Shown: positions 1 through 11,218 of the stretch, piece after piece
How positions within the stretch are numbered: position 1 is the first letter of the stretch
How the letters are laid out: each line of letters begins with the position of its first letter
Origin: Coleophoma eucalyptorum
Lineage: Eukaryota; Ascomycota; Leotiomycetes; Helotiales; Dermateaceae
NCBI GenBank assembly: GCA_026120035.1
Contig: JALRME010000001.1
Location: forward strand, 1,935,909-1,999,908
Direction of reading: 5' to 3'
DNA: 64,000 nucleotides
Position numbers and translations under genes: made by a program
Notes under the pieces: model-generated
What the model saw: the letters and a program-made list of their open reading frames with translations, nothing else
Told to the model about the DNA's origin: nothing
Databases searched by the model: none

Positions 1-1087
1 CCAAGTCGGCAATCGCCATTGTACCAGCATATGCAAGAACCAAGCTCTGAGAAGAAGCGAACCCGAACTTGTCACCATCCCAATCCAGAACCTGAGTGTT
101 CATCCCAAAGACAGGTCCATATTTGTTGTGCTCATAGTAGTTGCCCTGGATAAACTTTACTGCGCAGTCTCGACCCCACTCAGAGGTGAAGAGCGTGCAG
201 CCTGGTTGGTAAATGGTCCAGAGATGCTCAAAGGGAATGATCTCTTTGATTGTGTAATCATTTTTTGCTGCGATGAGATCTTTGAGCTCATCGTGCAGAA
301 CATTGTAGAGAAGCTGAAGATGCTCTTTGGCTTCTCCATCTTCTTGGGCGTCTTTGGTGGCAGTGAGCTGCTCCCATCGGTGAACGAAGGCATGGAAAGG
401 TGCGCTGAAGACGAGTCGGTTGAGGTTGGTAGATACACCTAAGTGCTGTGTAAGTATTTGAAAGCTTCACATGTGGAAAGGCCAGTTTGAGCCGCGGCGT
501 GAAAGCAACTTGATTCATAGATAGCATCATCAAACGATTACGCAGTCACCGAACAGTTTTCAGTGGTTAAAATACAGCTTAACTCTGAACACGTCTTATG
601 AATGAGAAGGATAGAGTGAAGGAGAGTATGAAAGTGAAAGTGGCTTACCTGGATAGTCCTTCAACACTTTGCCAAGGATTTCCTTCAATAAAGGACTTTG
701 GACAACGATGCTGTCAATTTCGAGCTTCTTTCGAGAGTCGAAACTCTTCTTGTTACGCACAAGAATAGCATATCGTGCAGTGATTTCATTCTCAGCAGCC
801 TCTTCAAGCCCGTCGGGATACTTCTCCGTCCAGGTGCAGCGACCATGTTCGTCCTCCTTCTGATACAAATTTTTGATTTCGCACTGCATGCCTTGCTTAG
901 TTGGCACAGGTGTTGTGTCTTTGACCTCCTCGGTCTTCTCGCTCTCCTTGCCGGCGGTGTTTGAGGCTGTTTGCTGCGTTGTATTCTCCATCTCTGCCGT
1001 TAGATGAGCGAACACAACATTTTGCTCTTCGGCCGAAATGGTGTTAACCTCCTGTGGTACTGGCATGTTATTGTCAACTGCTACCAT
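1..1087 (-). CDS. DUF7025 / AAA-family ATPase, N-terminal part (3' end outside window)
   Basis: The start is at 1087 on the minus strand. Exon 1 is 649-1087, the intron is 439-648 (GTAAG...TTAG), and exon 2 is 438 down to the window edge, so about 292 residues are visible. Residues 1-60 are acidic and Ser/Thr/Glu-rich. They are followed by a conserved block with DSRKKLEIDSIVVQSPLL, then RLVFSAPFHAFVHRWEQL and the FEHLWTIYQPGC region. This order is typical of the large fungal ATPases in which a DUF7025 domain precedes one or two AAA domains. The ATPase core (Walker A/B) must lie beyond position 1 and cannot be seen here. Known family members are cytoplasmic or mitochondrial-surface AAA proteins of unclear substrate, so no specific role is inferred. 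The splice join restores DYPGVSTNLNRLVFSAPF in frame. Confidence 0.85.
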
Positions 1088-3176
1088 TGTGATTATCGTA
1101 GACAGAGTGGAAGATGATGAGGAGAAATAGGCATTCGATAGGAAGGAAGAAAAATACTTATAGCATTATCGGCATTCGTGATCACTTAGGCACTCACCAG
1201 CTAGACCGAGGCTGACTCACAAGTAGTCAAACCCCTAACTAGGCTATGCACTATGAGAATGAGCAATACGGCGTAATCTTTTGGACTTAGACTTGAGAAT
1301 AGAGATGATTCGCCGTAGATAGCTGATAGGGTAGGTAAATGATATTCAGACCAGCACGTTAGGCTTTTTGATGCGGGTGCAGGGTTAACTCTAAACCAGT
1401 GATAGTAAAGTGCCCAAACGCACATTTAGGGAATACTAGGCAGCCACAAGGGGAGCCTTATGTTTCGCTAGAAATTATGTCTCTCTGCATTATTCACGCC
1501 GTGGTTCCACTGAACGATGGGAAATATATGGGGTATGGAAGTATTTTGTGAGTGAAGCCTAGACTGCCGACTAGGCTGCCAATCGCGAACAGTCTTAACC
1601 AGCTAGATCAGCTCAGAAGCCGGTCACGCAATGTTAAAAATTATGGAACTCCCGGTGCTTTAGAAATAATTTTCATAGCGAGCACAATGGCTCTTATAAA
1701 TGACCCAAGACAGCAGTGGTGATAGTGAGGATAAAGAAGGACGAGGAAGAGGTGAGATTGTAGGAATTCATATACTCGACCTCTTCCGGATCAATAATGT
1801 ACCGAGCCGCCGTTGCCTGGCATAGCTCGCGTAGCTGGACGCAACAACGTTATATATCCCCATCCTCATCTTTTCTGCACTTGCGTACTCTTGATAGTCG
1901 GCGATGGTATAAACCGATATGAATACATGACTGGATGCTTGGTCTCGAAACTGCATGGTTCGACTTGCCGGTGTCTAGAAAATAGATAATATCAGACAGT
2001 TCTGAGAACATACGCTCAACCGAAAGGGGAAGCAATTGCACTGTGGTCTACCGGTTGGTATAGGAGGAGTGTGTACAGAAGCTTGAGTAGCATTCCCCTT
2101 AGCAATTTGTATGTCGCTGAAACGAGAATGCTTTTATTTACTTTCTACGGCCCTTGAGAGCTATCAACAAGGATCCAAAGTCTGTTGTTCGAAGCGATGC
2201 CGTTCGCCGAAGAATCCTGGGGTCCACCGGACAAAGGATAGGTAATGAGAAGCCCCGAGAAGTCGGTCGAGTCCTCCTCTTTCGTGGCGCAGACCATTCA
2301 AAGCATTCTCCGCGATCCCGACTTGTCCGCTGCCACGTTTCTATACTCTGGAGGGTGAAAGGCACAGAAAGTGAAGGACGGCGCAAGTAGCAAACTGAGC
2401 GAGCACGCGATGCTGAACTGGGACAGACAACCGACCCGGGCGGGGGCTAGGATGCTATCGATTAGGCTCGCTCGAGTGGCGTGTAGGGCAAGACAGCGCA
2501 AGACAGCGCAAGACAGCGCCGACAGGGCAGCCCGCCGTGCAGTAGCGGCGGCGCGGCGGGACTCAGGGGCGCTACGGTAGAGGAGTATCATCTCCTTGGG
2601 CTGCACCCCTGATCCCTCTGATCCATCATGGACAGGAATTTTGTATCTCCATCCACACACGTGCGCGCAGCTCTCGCAGTGATGGGTTCGGGCACCTTGG
2701 CCCAGCCTCGCTTGCATCGTGTTCCCAACCTTCATCCACCCAAAGAAGCTGACTTCATCTTATCGATAATTATCGAAAATTCTCACCGGCTCCATCCAAC
2801 TGGTCGCATTGGGAGACTTTTAATATGCACCCCGTACTGATTTTCCAAAGGCTCCAAATGTGGAAGGATGATCGGTGGAACATGAACCGGTTCCTGGCGT
2901 CCTAAGATTAGCTACGTCAACCCGAGCTTGTCGTCCACGATGCTCCGGGTTGGCGCGTTCATTGGCTTCTCTTCGGTCATCCCATCGCGTCTGCAACGTG
3001 GGAATCCGATGTTGCGGAATCCACTGCGAGCCTGCCCGCATTGTGATCTGGGATAGATATAAGGACGAGTTCTTGGGCCTGGGATCGACTCTCTTTCTTT
3101 CCCTCTGCATCCTTACGCCACGCACTGTCGTTTCTGATCGTCTACACCCCGCGTGATTCCTATTCATTCTTTAATC
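1088..3176. other. Intergenic, divergent from the ATPase and the phosphatase
   Basis: No supported gene is visible. Open frames here (the longest is 2298-2735 on the minus strand) have Arg/Ser/Ala-rich translations with no recognisable domain. The stretch 2440-2560 is GC-rich and holds a decamer repeat (listed separately). A TATAAG box at 3058-3063 lies about 115 bp before the phosphatase start and is followed by a pyrimidine-rich tract, which looks like a normal fungal core promoter. Confidence 0.6.
2491..2520. repeat. Tandem decamer, three copies
   Basis: The unit AGACAGCGCA is repeated three times head to tail; the last base of the third copy differs. It lies in the GC-rich part of the intergenic region upstream of the phosphatase gene. 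Confidence 0.9.
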
Positions 3177-6104
3177 ATGTCGCGGTCTATACTTGCTTGG
3201 GGTGCTGCAGCCCTGTCCCTTCTTTCCTCGGTTGAAGCTTCGTACATCCAGTACTCGACTGTTGACGGCTTCTTTCTGCAAGATGAAACCGCTACTGTTG
3301 CTAGCACCTTCGACTATGTATGTGTAGAGTCCCGTCTTGTAACCGATCCTCGCCTGACTTTATACAGACGAGCACCAATTTCGGTCTCATCAACCAGACT
3401 TATAGCACCGATGCTACCTTTGATCCCTCTGGTACCAAGACCCAATGGGAGAGGTTCGAGAATTACGTGAATGTACTCAATTCTCAAACCAATTCAAGCA
3501 CCAACTATAAGATTCTGTACATGGGACGCCATGGAGAAGGTTATCACAATGTTGCTGTAAGCGTCCCCGGCCAAAATATGACAGACGGTTTTACTAATCT
3601 CAACCTAGCAAACCTATTGTATGTTGCCACAGGTTGTGCTAGAATGCATTGCTAGAATGAAAATCCTGAGCAAATTACTGACTTTCCCGACTTGAACAGA
3701 TGGTGATGCCGCATGGAACTGCTATTGGTCTGAACTGGACGGAGTATGTAATGCTTCGGAGCCGAACCCATGCTCGAGAATCCATCTAGGACTCTGCTAA
3801 TTGATTCTCAGAACGGAACCGTTGTGTGGTCTGATGCTCATATCACCGCCAATGGCATCGCCCAGGCTCAGGTTGCCAATACATTCTGGACCTCTCAAAT
3901 CGCTAACCAGAAGCAAAGTCTTCCCCAAAGCTACTACACCAGTCCTCTCAGCCGCTGCCTTGAGACCTTCAACGTCACTTTCAGTACACTCACTGAGCAG
4001 GTACCAACTGTAAAGGAGTTGTTCCGTGAGGGGATCAGCATGCATACCTGCGACAGACGAAGCAACAAGACCTACATCCATGACTCTTTCCCAACCTATA
4101 CCATTGAGCCTGGATTTACCGAAGATGACGAGCTTTGGAGAGGTGTTGCTGGTGAGACTTCCGCTGCACAAGATGTCCGCTCCAAGACTGTTCTCGACGA
4201 GGTCTTCTCCTCAGATTCAAATACCTTTTTGAGTATCACGAGCCATTCTGGTGAAATCTCCAGTATCTTGAGAGTCCTGGGTCATAGAACATTCAGCTTA
4301 GGTACGGGAGCTGTCATTCCAGTGCTGGTTGAGGCACGTGTTATTAGCGGATCCGCTACGACATCATCCGTCTCTTCATGGAGCTCAGCTGCTACTTGCA
4401 CACAGCCACCTCTTAGCACCCTCACCAACGGTGCGTGTGTTTGCCCATCTGGAACTTCTTCATCAATTGCGCTTTCCACTTCCCCAGCTTCCATCAACGC
4501 AACTATTACTTCGACGAGCAGCCTCCCAACTGGCACAGGAGTCAGTGGAAGCAGTGGAAGCAGTGGAATCAGCTCATCGGTCATCTACACCAACTCTACA
4601 TCAGGTAAGGACTTTATGCGGAATAATTATATTCAACTGCATTATTAAAGTCTCAAGAATGATACTTACATGTTTTTTTTTAGCATCCGTCTGCTCTAGA
4701 AAAAGCACCAGTGCTACATCTCCAACTTCCTGTCCCGTGGCATTGGTCACGAAGGTTGTCTACACTACCGGTAAATCAACAGTTACCTTGTGTGAGCAAT
4801 GCTCTACTAGTGCTTTGTGCCCACCCGAATCAACAAAGACTTACACCACCACTGAAGCAGTCGAAACCGTAAGTCAATCTGTACCCAATGCTTTACGATT
4901 TGAGCTAATCCAAACCCAGACTATTTGCCCTGTGTCAACTGTATCTGTCTCGGCATCTTCTGAAAGTAGCTTGACTACCCCCACTGAATCCGGATCTGCT
5001 CCTGTTTCAACCACTGCTCCCGTGTCGACTTCATCAATCAAGTCAACTGCTAGCACCACCAAGCTGACCACGTCAACTGTTACAACCACCGATGTCATCA
5101 CGATTTCAAAGTGCGCCGCAACAGTTACTGACTGCCCATACACCACTTCGCCTGTTGTTTCCACCACTGTCTATAGCTACACCACTGTCTGCCCCGTCAC
5201 AGAGACCGAAGCCGCATCCACTGGTGTTACCACCGAGGCAGCTTCGTCGGCTACTAGCGCCAAGATGACAACATCAACTGTTACAACCACCGATGTCATC
5301 ACGATTTCAAAGTGCGCCGCAACAGTTACTGACTGCCCATACACCACTTCGCCTGTTGTTTCCACCACTGTATATAGCTACACCACTGTTTGCCCCGTCA
5401 CAGAGACCGAAGCCGCATCCACTGGTGTTACCACCGAGGCAGCTTCGTCGGCTACTAGCGCCAAGATGACAACTTCGACAGTTTTAACCACCGAGATCAT
5501 TACCATCTCAAAGTGCGCCTCAACAGTTACTGACTGCCCATACACCACTTCCCCCGTGGTTTCGTCAACTGTCTACAGCTACACTACTGTTTGCCCTGTC
5601 GCAGAAACGGAGGCATCCTCAAGTGCTACTTCCACCAAAGGAGCCTTGTCGGCCAGCAGCCCAGTTGAAACTGGACTCACCTCCGTCGTCGTTACTGAGA
5701 CTGTGGTTCCTATCTCTCCATCCGAAGTCACTCAGGTGATCAGTCTTCAGACCACTGCCACGGCAGAAGCTGCATCTTCTGTTAGCTCCGAATCCATCGT
5801 TGGTGCTGTGTCAGCCTCCTCTTCTATTGCAGTTGGCTCAGGTTCAAAGTCAGCTACTAGCGCAGCATCCACAAAGACAGGGTCCAGCAGCCCACCATAC
5901 GCCATAGGTAACAGCACAACTCCTATCTACGCTAGTGGATCCGGAGCCAACACTAAATCATCTGTGATCTCAACCTCCACTACCCGCGTCTCCGAGAGTG
6001 CAGCCCCAACCGAGACTCATGTTGTTAGCACTGGCGGTGCTGCAAGATTCGAGTCTGGCCTTGCTGCTACCGTTGGACTTGCCTTTGCTGTATTTTTCTT
6101 GTAA
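3177..6104 (+). CDS. Secreted histidine phosphatase (phosphoglycerate-mutase-like) with GPI-anchored Ser/Thr repeat tail
   Basis: Seven exons: 3177-3317, 3368-3556, 3609-3618 (10 nt), 3700-3743, 3812-4604, 4684-4868 and 4920-6104; predicted 848 residues. Residues 1-21 form a signal peptide. The catalytic domain spans about 22-320. The nucleophile His is in GRHGEGYHN (His102), the second active-site His is in SITSHSGEISS, and TCDRRSNKTYIH is conserved in the fungal branch of the family. From about residue 330 the protein is Ser/Thr-rich. It includes three 67-residue repeats with paired cysteines (ISKCA.TVTDCPYTT...SYTTVCP), typical of cell-wall GPI proteins, and ends in a hydrophobic GPI-addition segment (ESGLAATVGLAFAVFFL). 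Family members are usually about 300-450 residues, so the tail is unusual. All phases agree across the splice joins, which supports one gene rather than two. Predicted role: phosphomonoesterase held in the wall; the substrate is unknown. Confidence 0.82.
5061..5620 (+). repeat. 201-bp in-frame tandem repeat, about 2.8 copies
   Basis: Copies begin near 5061, 5262 and 5463. Matching anchor sequences at 5091, 5292 and 5493 give a period of exactly 201 bp (67 codons). Copies 1 and 2 are almost identical at DNA level, while copy 3 has diverged (for example GAGATCATT in place of GATGTCATC). The array encodes the Cys-containing Thr-rich repeats of the phosphatase tail. Confidence 0.92.
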
Positions 6105-7192
6105 GCAGAGGGAATGGAAGGATTAGAGTGGGGGGAGGAGACGATGTTGGTTCATGTTTGTCACGACATGACACAATCTGTGTTACTTTATTTCTAGTAT
6201 ATAATGTTTGAATGATAATCCATAATCAAAATAATCCTTCTGGCTAGCTGAGAATAGGATTTAAGTGACAAGGATGACTGGTATTGATTAGGAGAAAGGA
6301 TACTGATGTAAAATGATGGAGTGGATGGATCCCGACAACTAGAAAGACGGGAGGGAATGTCACCAGATGGAGCAGCTCCAGAAAATCACGAGCAGGATGG
6401 ATGAGCTTCCCTGTCATGAAGTCATGAAGTCATCTCTGCCCGCTCTTCCACACCCAGAAGAAACCCCAACCACCAACCCTAAGAATAAGAAACACTCCCG
6501 AATCAAATGATCCTCTCTAGCTGAAGTTAGTACAGACGCCCGCCACAAAAAAATTGGCATTGCCCAGGATTATATCAGCCTGGAACAAAGAATCCTGTTC
6601 TTCTCGTGACGGAAAGTACTCGCTTAACTTCATGTTTTGTCCAAAAGCAAGGAAAAGGGGAGCTCTTGGGAAATCGTTAAATACATATTGTGCCCTTCAT
6701 CCAAGCAATCGGATTTATTGAGGAGTGGGTGGACGATTGTTACTTGGTGGTTTAGCTTTACGCTATGGAAAGCAGTACACCAGCGGCATAAAAATATACA
6801 TAGTGACCTACTAGCCATAATGTTGTTGTGCCTTTGTAGTCTTCAAAGAGGTATGTTATGCAAGAATTGTGTTGGCATGCCACGGCCTACCTACGCTTCT
6901 TTATTAAAGGCTGGCCATTGCGTAAAGTCATATGAAGAAATCTAAGCTGCAGTATTTCGTGAGTCTCTTGAGTATGTTCCAAATGTAATCGATCACGCCT
7001 AGCTGGAAATAGCTCAATTGTCTCGAAAACAAGGTTGATTGGATTGTAATTCGGCTTCGAGGGCCGTTCTCTACCGTCTGCTAACTCGCAGATATAGGTC
7101 GTTATCATACAGTACTTTTATACAAGCAGTTGGTATCATCCCTTCCCTTTTTATCCTATGCCCCAAGACGCCAGTGACCATAAAAGCAATAT
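6105..7192. other. Intergenic between convergent genes
   Basis: This is 3'-flanking DNA of the phosphatase (+) and SEN2 (-). It contains a short direct duplication CATGAAGT at about 6415-6431. Small open frames on both strands show no recognisable domain, and no further gene is supported. Confidence 0.6.
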
Positions 7193-8950
7193 CTAGTCCC
7201 GACTGCGATTCGAAAGCCATCGCTTAAGCACGATCTCTCTAATCTTGTAGCGTCGAAGGATTTTATCCACAGCCATGCTCGTCTCATCATCCTGAGGTTT
7301 TGGAATCTCAACGTAGACTAATATGAGCGTCTTCTGGACCTGGGTGATAACTCTGTTGACACAGTGCAACCAACTCCAACTGCGTTCCTTGCCTGCAACA
7401 TATGCACATAATTCAGGTGTGCTTGACCAGTACGGATCGCTGTAAGATGGAAGTATAATGACAGCAAATTCCGCGTGAGAGAACACAGGTCCACGTAGAT
7501 ATAGAAGAAAATCAACAGAAAATTTGATGCCGCCACGAACAACCCAGCCGAGTGAGCGGAAATGATGATATACAAGGTACGAGATAACGAATGGATCGTC
7601 AGGCTCCAAGGTAGGAGGAGATTGTTTTGGGGGGAACCGTGAGCATGTTCGAAATTGAGTAAACATTTCTGATGCTGGAATCGGGAGACCTGTTGTCGCT
7701 GATTTGATCGACAATGCACCAAGACCGTATGAAAGGAAGAACGCCTCTTCCAGAGTGAGCTGGAAGTGCTCTTGATTTTGAATTACGGCCTCGGCCTCAG
7801 TAGAGTCCTCATGCTGCGCAGCTCGTTCGGGTGAAGGCGGCTCGGATTTGATGAATGTGGTTTCTTCAACCGTAGGTGAAAAGCGCACACTCTTTCGGCG
7901 TTGTAGGCCATTGGCCATGCCATTGAGAACAATTTGGGCAGTCCCGTTGGCCTCTTCGATCGATGTGTCAAGTTGAGTAGGTAACGGCTCAATGTCAATC
8001 ACGGCGTCTACCTCCCCGGTTGGCACGTTCCTTGTCACTGTAATTGGCAAATTCAAAGTGTACAACAACGGCTCCTTGTTGGAAAGCGCAGCTTCACTAG
8101 CAAGGAGCTTAGCCTCGATGTCGTGCATAGAATTTGGTAGCCCAAGTAAGCGCTCTGGAGTAACTGGGGCAGGCGCAGGTAACAACTCGCAGGCATATGA
8201 TGATGCATGTTCAACAGATTGTTTTGCCCCAACAACGCAAAGCTTGCTGTCAACATCGCAGGCAGAATTGGGCAATTTAAGAAGGTGTTCGGGGGTAACA
8301 GGAGCAGCTATAGAGGCGTACACATACTTCAAGCCTTCATGCAAGCTTGAGAAGGTAGGAGGGCTATCGAGTATTGGTGGGGCTGGTTGAGGTGGCAATG
8401 GCGGACTTTGCAAAGAGAATGCAGCCATCGCCTCTTCCTTGAGCTTCGCGTCGATTGCCTCGCGCTCTTTTCTTGCTCTTTCCCATTTTGTATGCTGCCT
8501 CTCTTCTCTGCGTTTGCGAGTGATATCTTCACTGGTAAGGGCCTTGCCAGCGCCTCTTCTCTTTTTCTCTCGATCTAACCAACTCGGCTCACTTCTACTC
8601 AAGCTTCCTTTGCCATAGAATCCCTGTTCCCATAAGCCTCTTACAGAACGCTCCTCGAGGACAAAGACGCATCGATTATCACGAGAGAAGAAGGCCTCGT
8701 ACAACTCGGGGAAATGAGATGGCTCAGGTGCTATGACTTGTTTCGCCCAAGCATATGCAATGTGAAGAAGCGACAATGGATTCTGTGGCAGGAATGTTGG
8801 GAGGGGAAAGGTGCGCAAAGGGGCCGGCAGGCTGTACAGCTTGTTCAGCTGCTGGGCCCTTGACGGTCCTCGAGATTTGGGCTGCTTTGGTGCTGCCAGC
8901 ACAGCAGGAGCACCAGCATCTTGGATAGCAACTTGTGGCGTGTTTTCCAT
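7193..8950 (-). CDS. SEN2: tRNA-splicing endonuclease subunit Sen2
   Basis: Single-exon gene of 585 residues. The N-terminal third has the Sen2 signature FLPQNPLSLLHIAYAW and then NRCVFVLEERSVRGLWEQGF. The middle is charged and poorly conserved. The C-terminal nuclease domain starts near YLVYHHFRSLGWVVRGGIKF and carries the catalytic triad expected for the 5'-splice-site subunit: Tyr484 (DFLLYLRGP), His492 (FSHAEF) and Lys540 (QVQKTLILV). Sen2 acts in the Sen2-Sen34-Sen54-Sen15 complex, cutting the 5' exon-intron junction of precursor tRNAs. The start at 8950 gives the usual family length. The gene is divergent from glucosylceramide synthase with 541 bp between the starts. Confidence 0.93.
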   Translation of the reverse strand: MENTPQVAIQDAGAPAVLAAPKQPKSRGPSRAQQLNKLYSLPAPLRTFPLPTFLPQNPLSLLHIAYAWAKQVIAPEPSHFPELYEAFFSRDNRCVFVLEERSVRGLWEQGFYGKGSLSRSEPSWLDREKKRRGAGKALTSEDITRKRREERQHTKWERARKEREAIDAKLKEEAMAAFSLQSPPLPPQPAPPILDSPPTFSSLHEGLKYVYASIAAPVTPEHLLKLPNSACDVDSKLCVVGAKQSVEHASSYACELLPAPAPVTPERLLGLPNSMHDIEAKLLASEAALSNKEPLLYTLNLPITVTRNVPTGEVDAVIDIEPLPTQLDTSIEEANGTAQIVLNGMANGLQRRKSVRFSPTVEETTFIKSEPPSPERAAQHEDSTEAEAVIQNQEHFQLTLEEAFFLSYGLGALSIKSATTGLPIPASEMFTQFRTCSRFPPKQSPPTLEPDDPFVISYLVYHHFRSLGWVVRGGIKFSVDFLLYLRGPVFSHAEFAVIILPSYSDPYWSSTPELCAYVAGKERSWSWLHCVNRVITQVQKTLILVYVEIPKPQDDETSMAVDKILRRYKIREIVLKRWLSNRSRD

Positions 8951-9491
8951 AATAGAGACCTATCGTGGAGTCATGTCGGAAAACTAGATGAAGCGGTCAG
9001 CCAAATCAATTCCTGGCAATATGGCTTCGTTGAATAAGAACAAGTCTTTTGTGCAATGCTCAGATACCGTTGTAGTCTTCTCAAAGAGAATTGAGCCAGC
9101 ATCGAGGAACGACATAAAGTCAGAGTCATTCCTCTAAGCATCGAATTGTGTCATCACCGCATGCAATTGACCCCCGTACCCACAGTTTGATGAAAAGGAA
9201 TGGAATGACTTACAGCTTCTGATGTATCTCTCAAACAAATTGAGAGAAGATACAGAAACAAAGGTGCGACGTTGCGGAAGATCTGTACATTTTATGGTGA
9301 AAAATCAAAGTGCATGAAAGATCGAAAAATATTCTTCTTAAGCGGGCTTTTCCGGACATCCTTGTTCGCGACATCACGTGAACGCGTAGCCCTCCGGCCG
9401 AGTGCTCCGCGCTCCCCGTCGCTCTGATTTCTACGTCGGTGATGTGGCTCGAGGCTGTTGTCAGTCACTTCATAGATCAAGAAAGACCCGT
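8951..9491. promoter_or_regulatory. Divergent SEN2/GCS1 promoter with CACGTG and ACGCGT elements
   Basis: The interval separates two divergent starts. A perfect E-box-type palindrome CACGTG lies at 9375-9380, directly followed by an MluI-box-like ACGCGT at 9382-9387, about 105-117 bp before the GCS1 start. In fungi CACGTG is bound by bHLH factors such as Cbf1/Pho4, and ACGCGT by MBF-type cell-cycle factors. Actual use of these sites here is inference. Confidence 0.4.
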
Positions 9492-11218
9492 ATGACCTGG
9501 GACTCCTCCATTACTGCTGCAAATGCAGTAGTCGCAAGAAACAACGACGAGCATCGAGGAGATATACCAACTTGGCTTTTTTCCATCGCCTTGGCTGGTG
9601 GAGTGTGGTACTTTTTTATCCTGGTCGTACAGATAATTGGCTTCACGCAACTGTATGTTTCCACTCCGCACCCCCGTATCTAGTAATTATAGCAAAGTCT
9701 AAGCGCATATACTAATATAACTTTTCCAGATACAATCACTACTCTTCCAAACCGAAAGCAGCTGTCTCGCCGACACTAAAGCTTGACGATGTTCCGCATA
9801 TTACAATCCTCCGTCCGGTGAAAGGACTTGAACCACAGTTGTATGAATGCCTCGCCTCGACTTTCCACCAGTCTTACCCTTCCTCTAAATTGACTATCTA
9901 CTTCTGCGTATCTTCCGTTCATGATCCTTCATACCCAGTACTGCAGCGCCTACTAGCAGACTTTCCCCAATTCGATGTGAAGCTATTCATTGAAGATGAG
10001 GATCCCAACCTTAGTGGGGAAGGAGAAAGCAGCAACCTAGGCCCAAATCCCAAGATCAGGAATATGAGTCGAGGATACAGGGAAGCGAAAGGAGATCTCA
10101 TTTGGATCATTGACTGCAATGTTTGGGTTGGGAAAGGAGTGGCAGGACGAATGGTTGACAAACTATGCGGGCTGCGCCCAAGTGGCCAGCGAACTCGGCC
10201 TTACAAGTTTGTGCATTTACTACCTCTGGTTGTCGATAGTGTAGGGGTGAGTAGAAATGCTGAATCTCGGGGTCTGTTGGAGACAGAAGAGGCAGCTACA
10301 CATACGCCGTCTAGCTCCGCTATTGATACCATCCTCCGAACAGGTGGTGGCAGACTTGAGGAGATGTTCATGGCATCTTCGCATGCAAAGTTTTACACGG
10401 CGATCAATACGGTATCGGTGGCACCTTGCATCGTTGGAAAATCCAATATGTTTCGGAAGTCACATCTTGACGCTTTGACGAGCCGCGACTCCCCTTATTC
10501 GCCAGGTATTGATTATTTTTCGGAAAATATCTGTGAAGACCATCTTATTGGCGATCTGTTATGGCGGAAGAAAGTACCAGGCCATGAGAAAGAAAGCTGG
10601 AAGAATCATGGACTCGTCTTTGGGGATCTTGCTATCCAACCCATGGCCAACACCTCGATCAGCTCCTACATAGCACGACGAGTGCGTTGGCTACGTGTAA
10701 GGAAATGGACCGTTATACTTGCAACATTCGTCGAGCCAGGAGTAGAACCACTTCTCTGTTCAGCTTACGGGTCCTTTGCACTCACAACTTTACCTTACTT
10801 CCCGTCCATCCCCTCAACATGGTCAGCATTCTTCCTCTGCTGGCTAACCAGCGTCTCCTGCTGGCAGATCCTGGACTACATCTGTTATCGCAAACTACAC
10901 TCCGGCGCCTCAGTAGAATTAGACGCCGATACACCATCATTTGCACGCCCGCCAACCAAGTCTCAATCTTTCTCCCGGAGACCGCTCGGAGAGTGGTTGT
11001 TAGCTTGGTGGGGACGTGAATTGCTTGCTCTTCCCATCTGGTGCTGGGCTGTCTATGGCGGTACGACGGTTATGTGGCGTGGTAAGCGGTTCAGAGTTGG
11101 ACTAGATATGAAAGTTAAAGAAATGAAGGAAGATGTTGGGAGGGCCAAGGGTATTAGAGAGATTGAGGATGGAGCTGGGAGAGGAAGCCGAGGGAGTAGT
11201 AAGAGTAGACAGGACTGA
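9492..11218 (+). CDS. GCS1: Ceramide glucosyltransferase (glucosylceramide synthase), GT21
   Basis: Exons 9492-9652 and 9730-11218 (intron 9653-9729) give 549 residues. A membrane segment lies at about 26-51 (WLFSIALAGGVWYFFILVVQIIGF region), followed by the GT2/GT21-fold domain: HITILRPVKGLEPQLYECL, NPKIRNMSRGYREAKGD, the Asp-bearing WIIDCNVWV, GGRLEEMFMASSHAKFYTAI, APCIVGKSNMF, the EDHLIGDLLWRKK region and the (R/Q)xxRW motif ARRVRWLRVRKW. Hydrophobic segments follow to about residue 470, then a basic tail. The enzyme transfers glucose from UDP-glucose to ceramide, making the fungal glucosylceramide of Golgi and plasma membrane. An in-frame ATG at 9402 would add 30 Arg-rich residues; the later ATG is preferred but not proven. 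The splice completes Leu (CT|A) and joins FTQL to YNHYSSKPK. Confidence 0.93.

Noticed and set aside
2298..2735. 145-codon minus-strand frame
   Set aside because: Arg/Ser/Ala-biased translation in GC-rich DNA, overlapping a tandem repeat; no domain, signal or splice structure.
3153..3176. Upstream in-frame ATG for the phosphatase
   Set aside because: Would add eight residues before a normal signal peptide; the ATG at 3177 has the better context and length.
9402..9491. Upstream start for GCS1
   Set aside because: Adds 30 Arg-rich residues that overlap the promoter elements; not typical of the enzyme's N-terminus.
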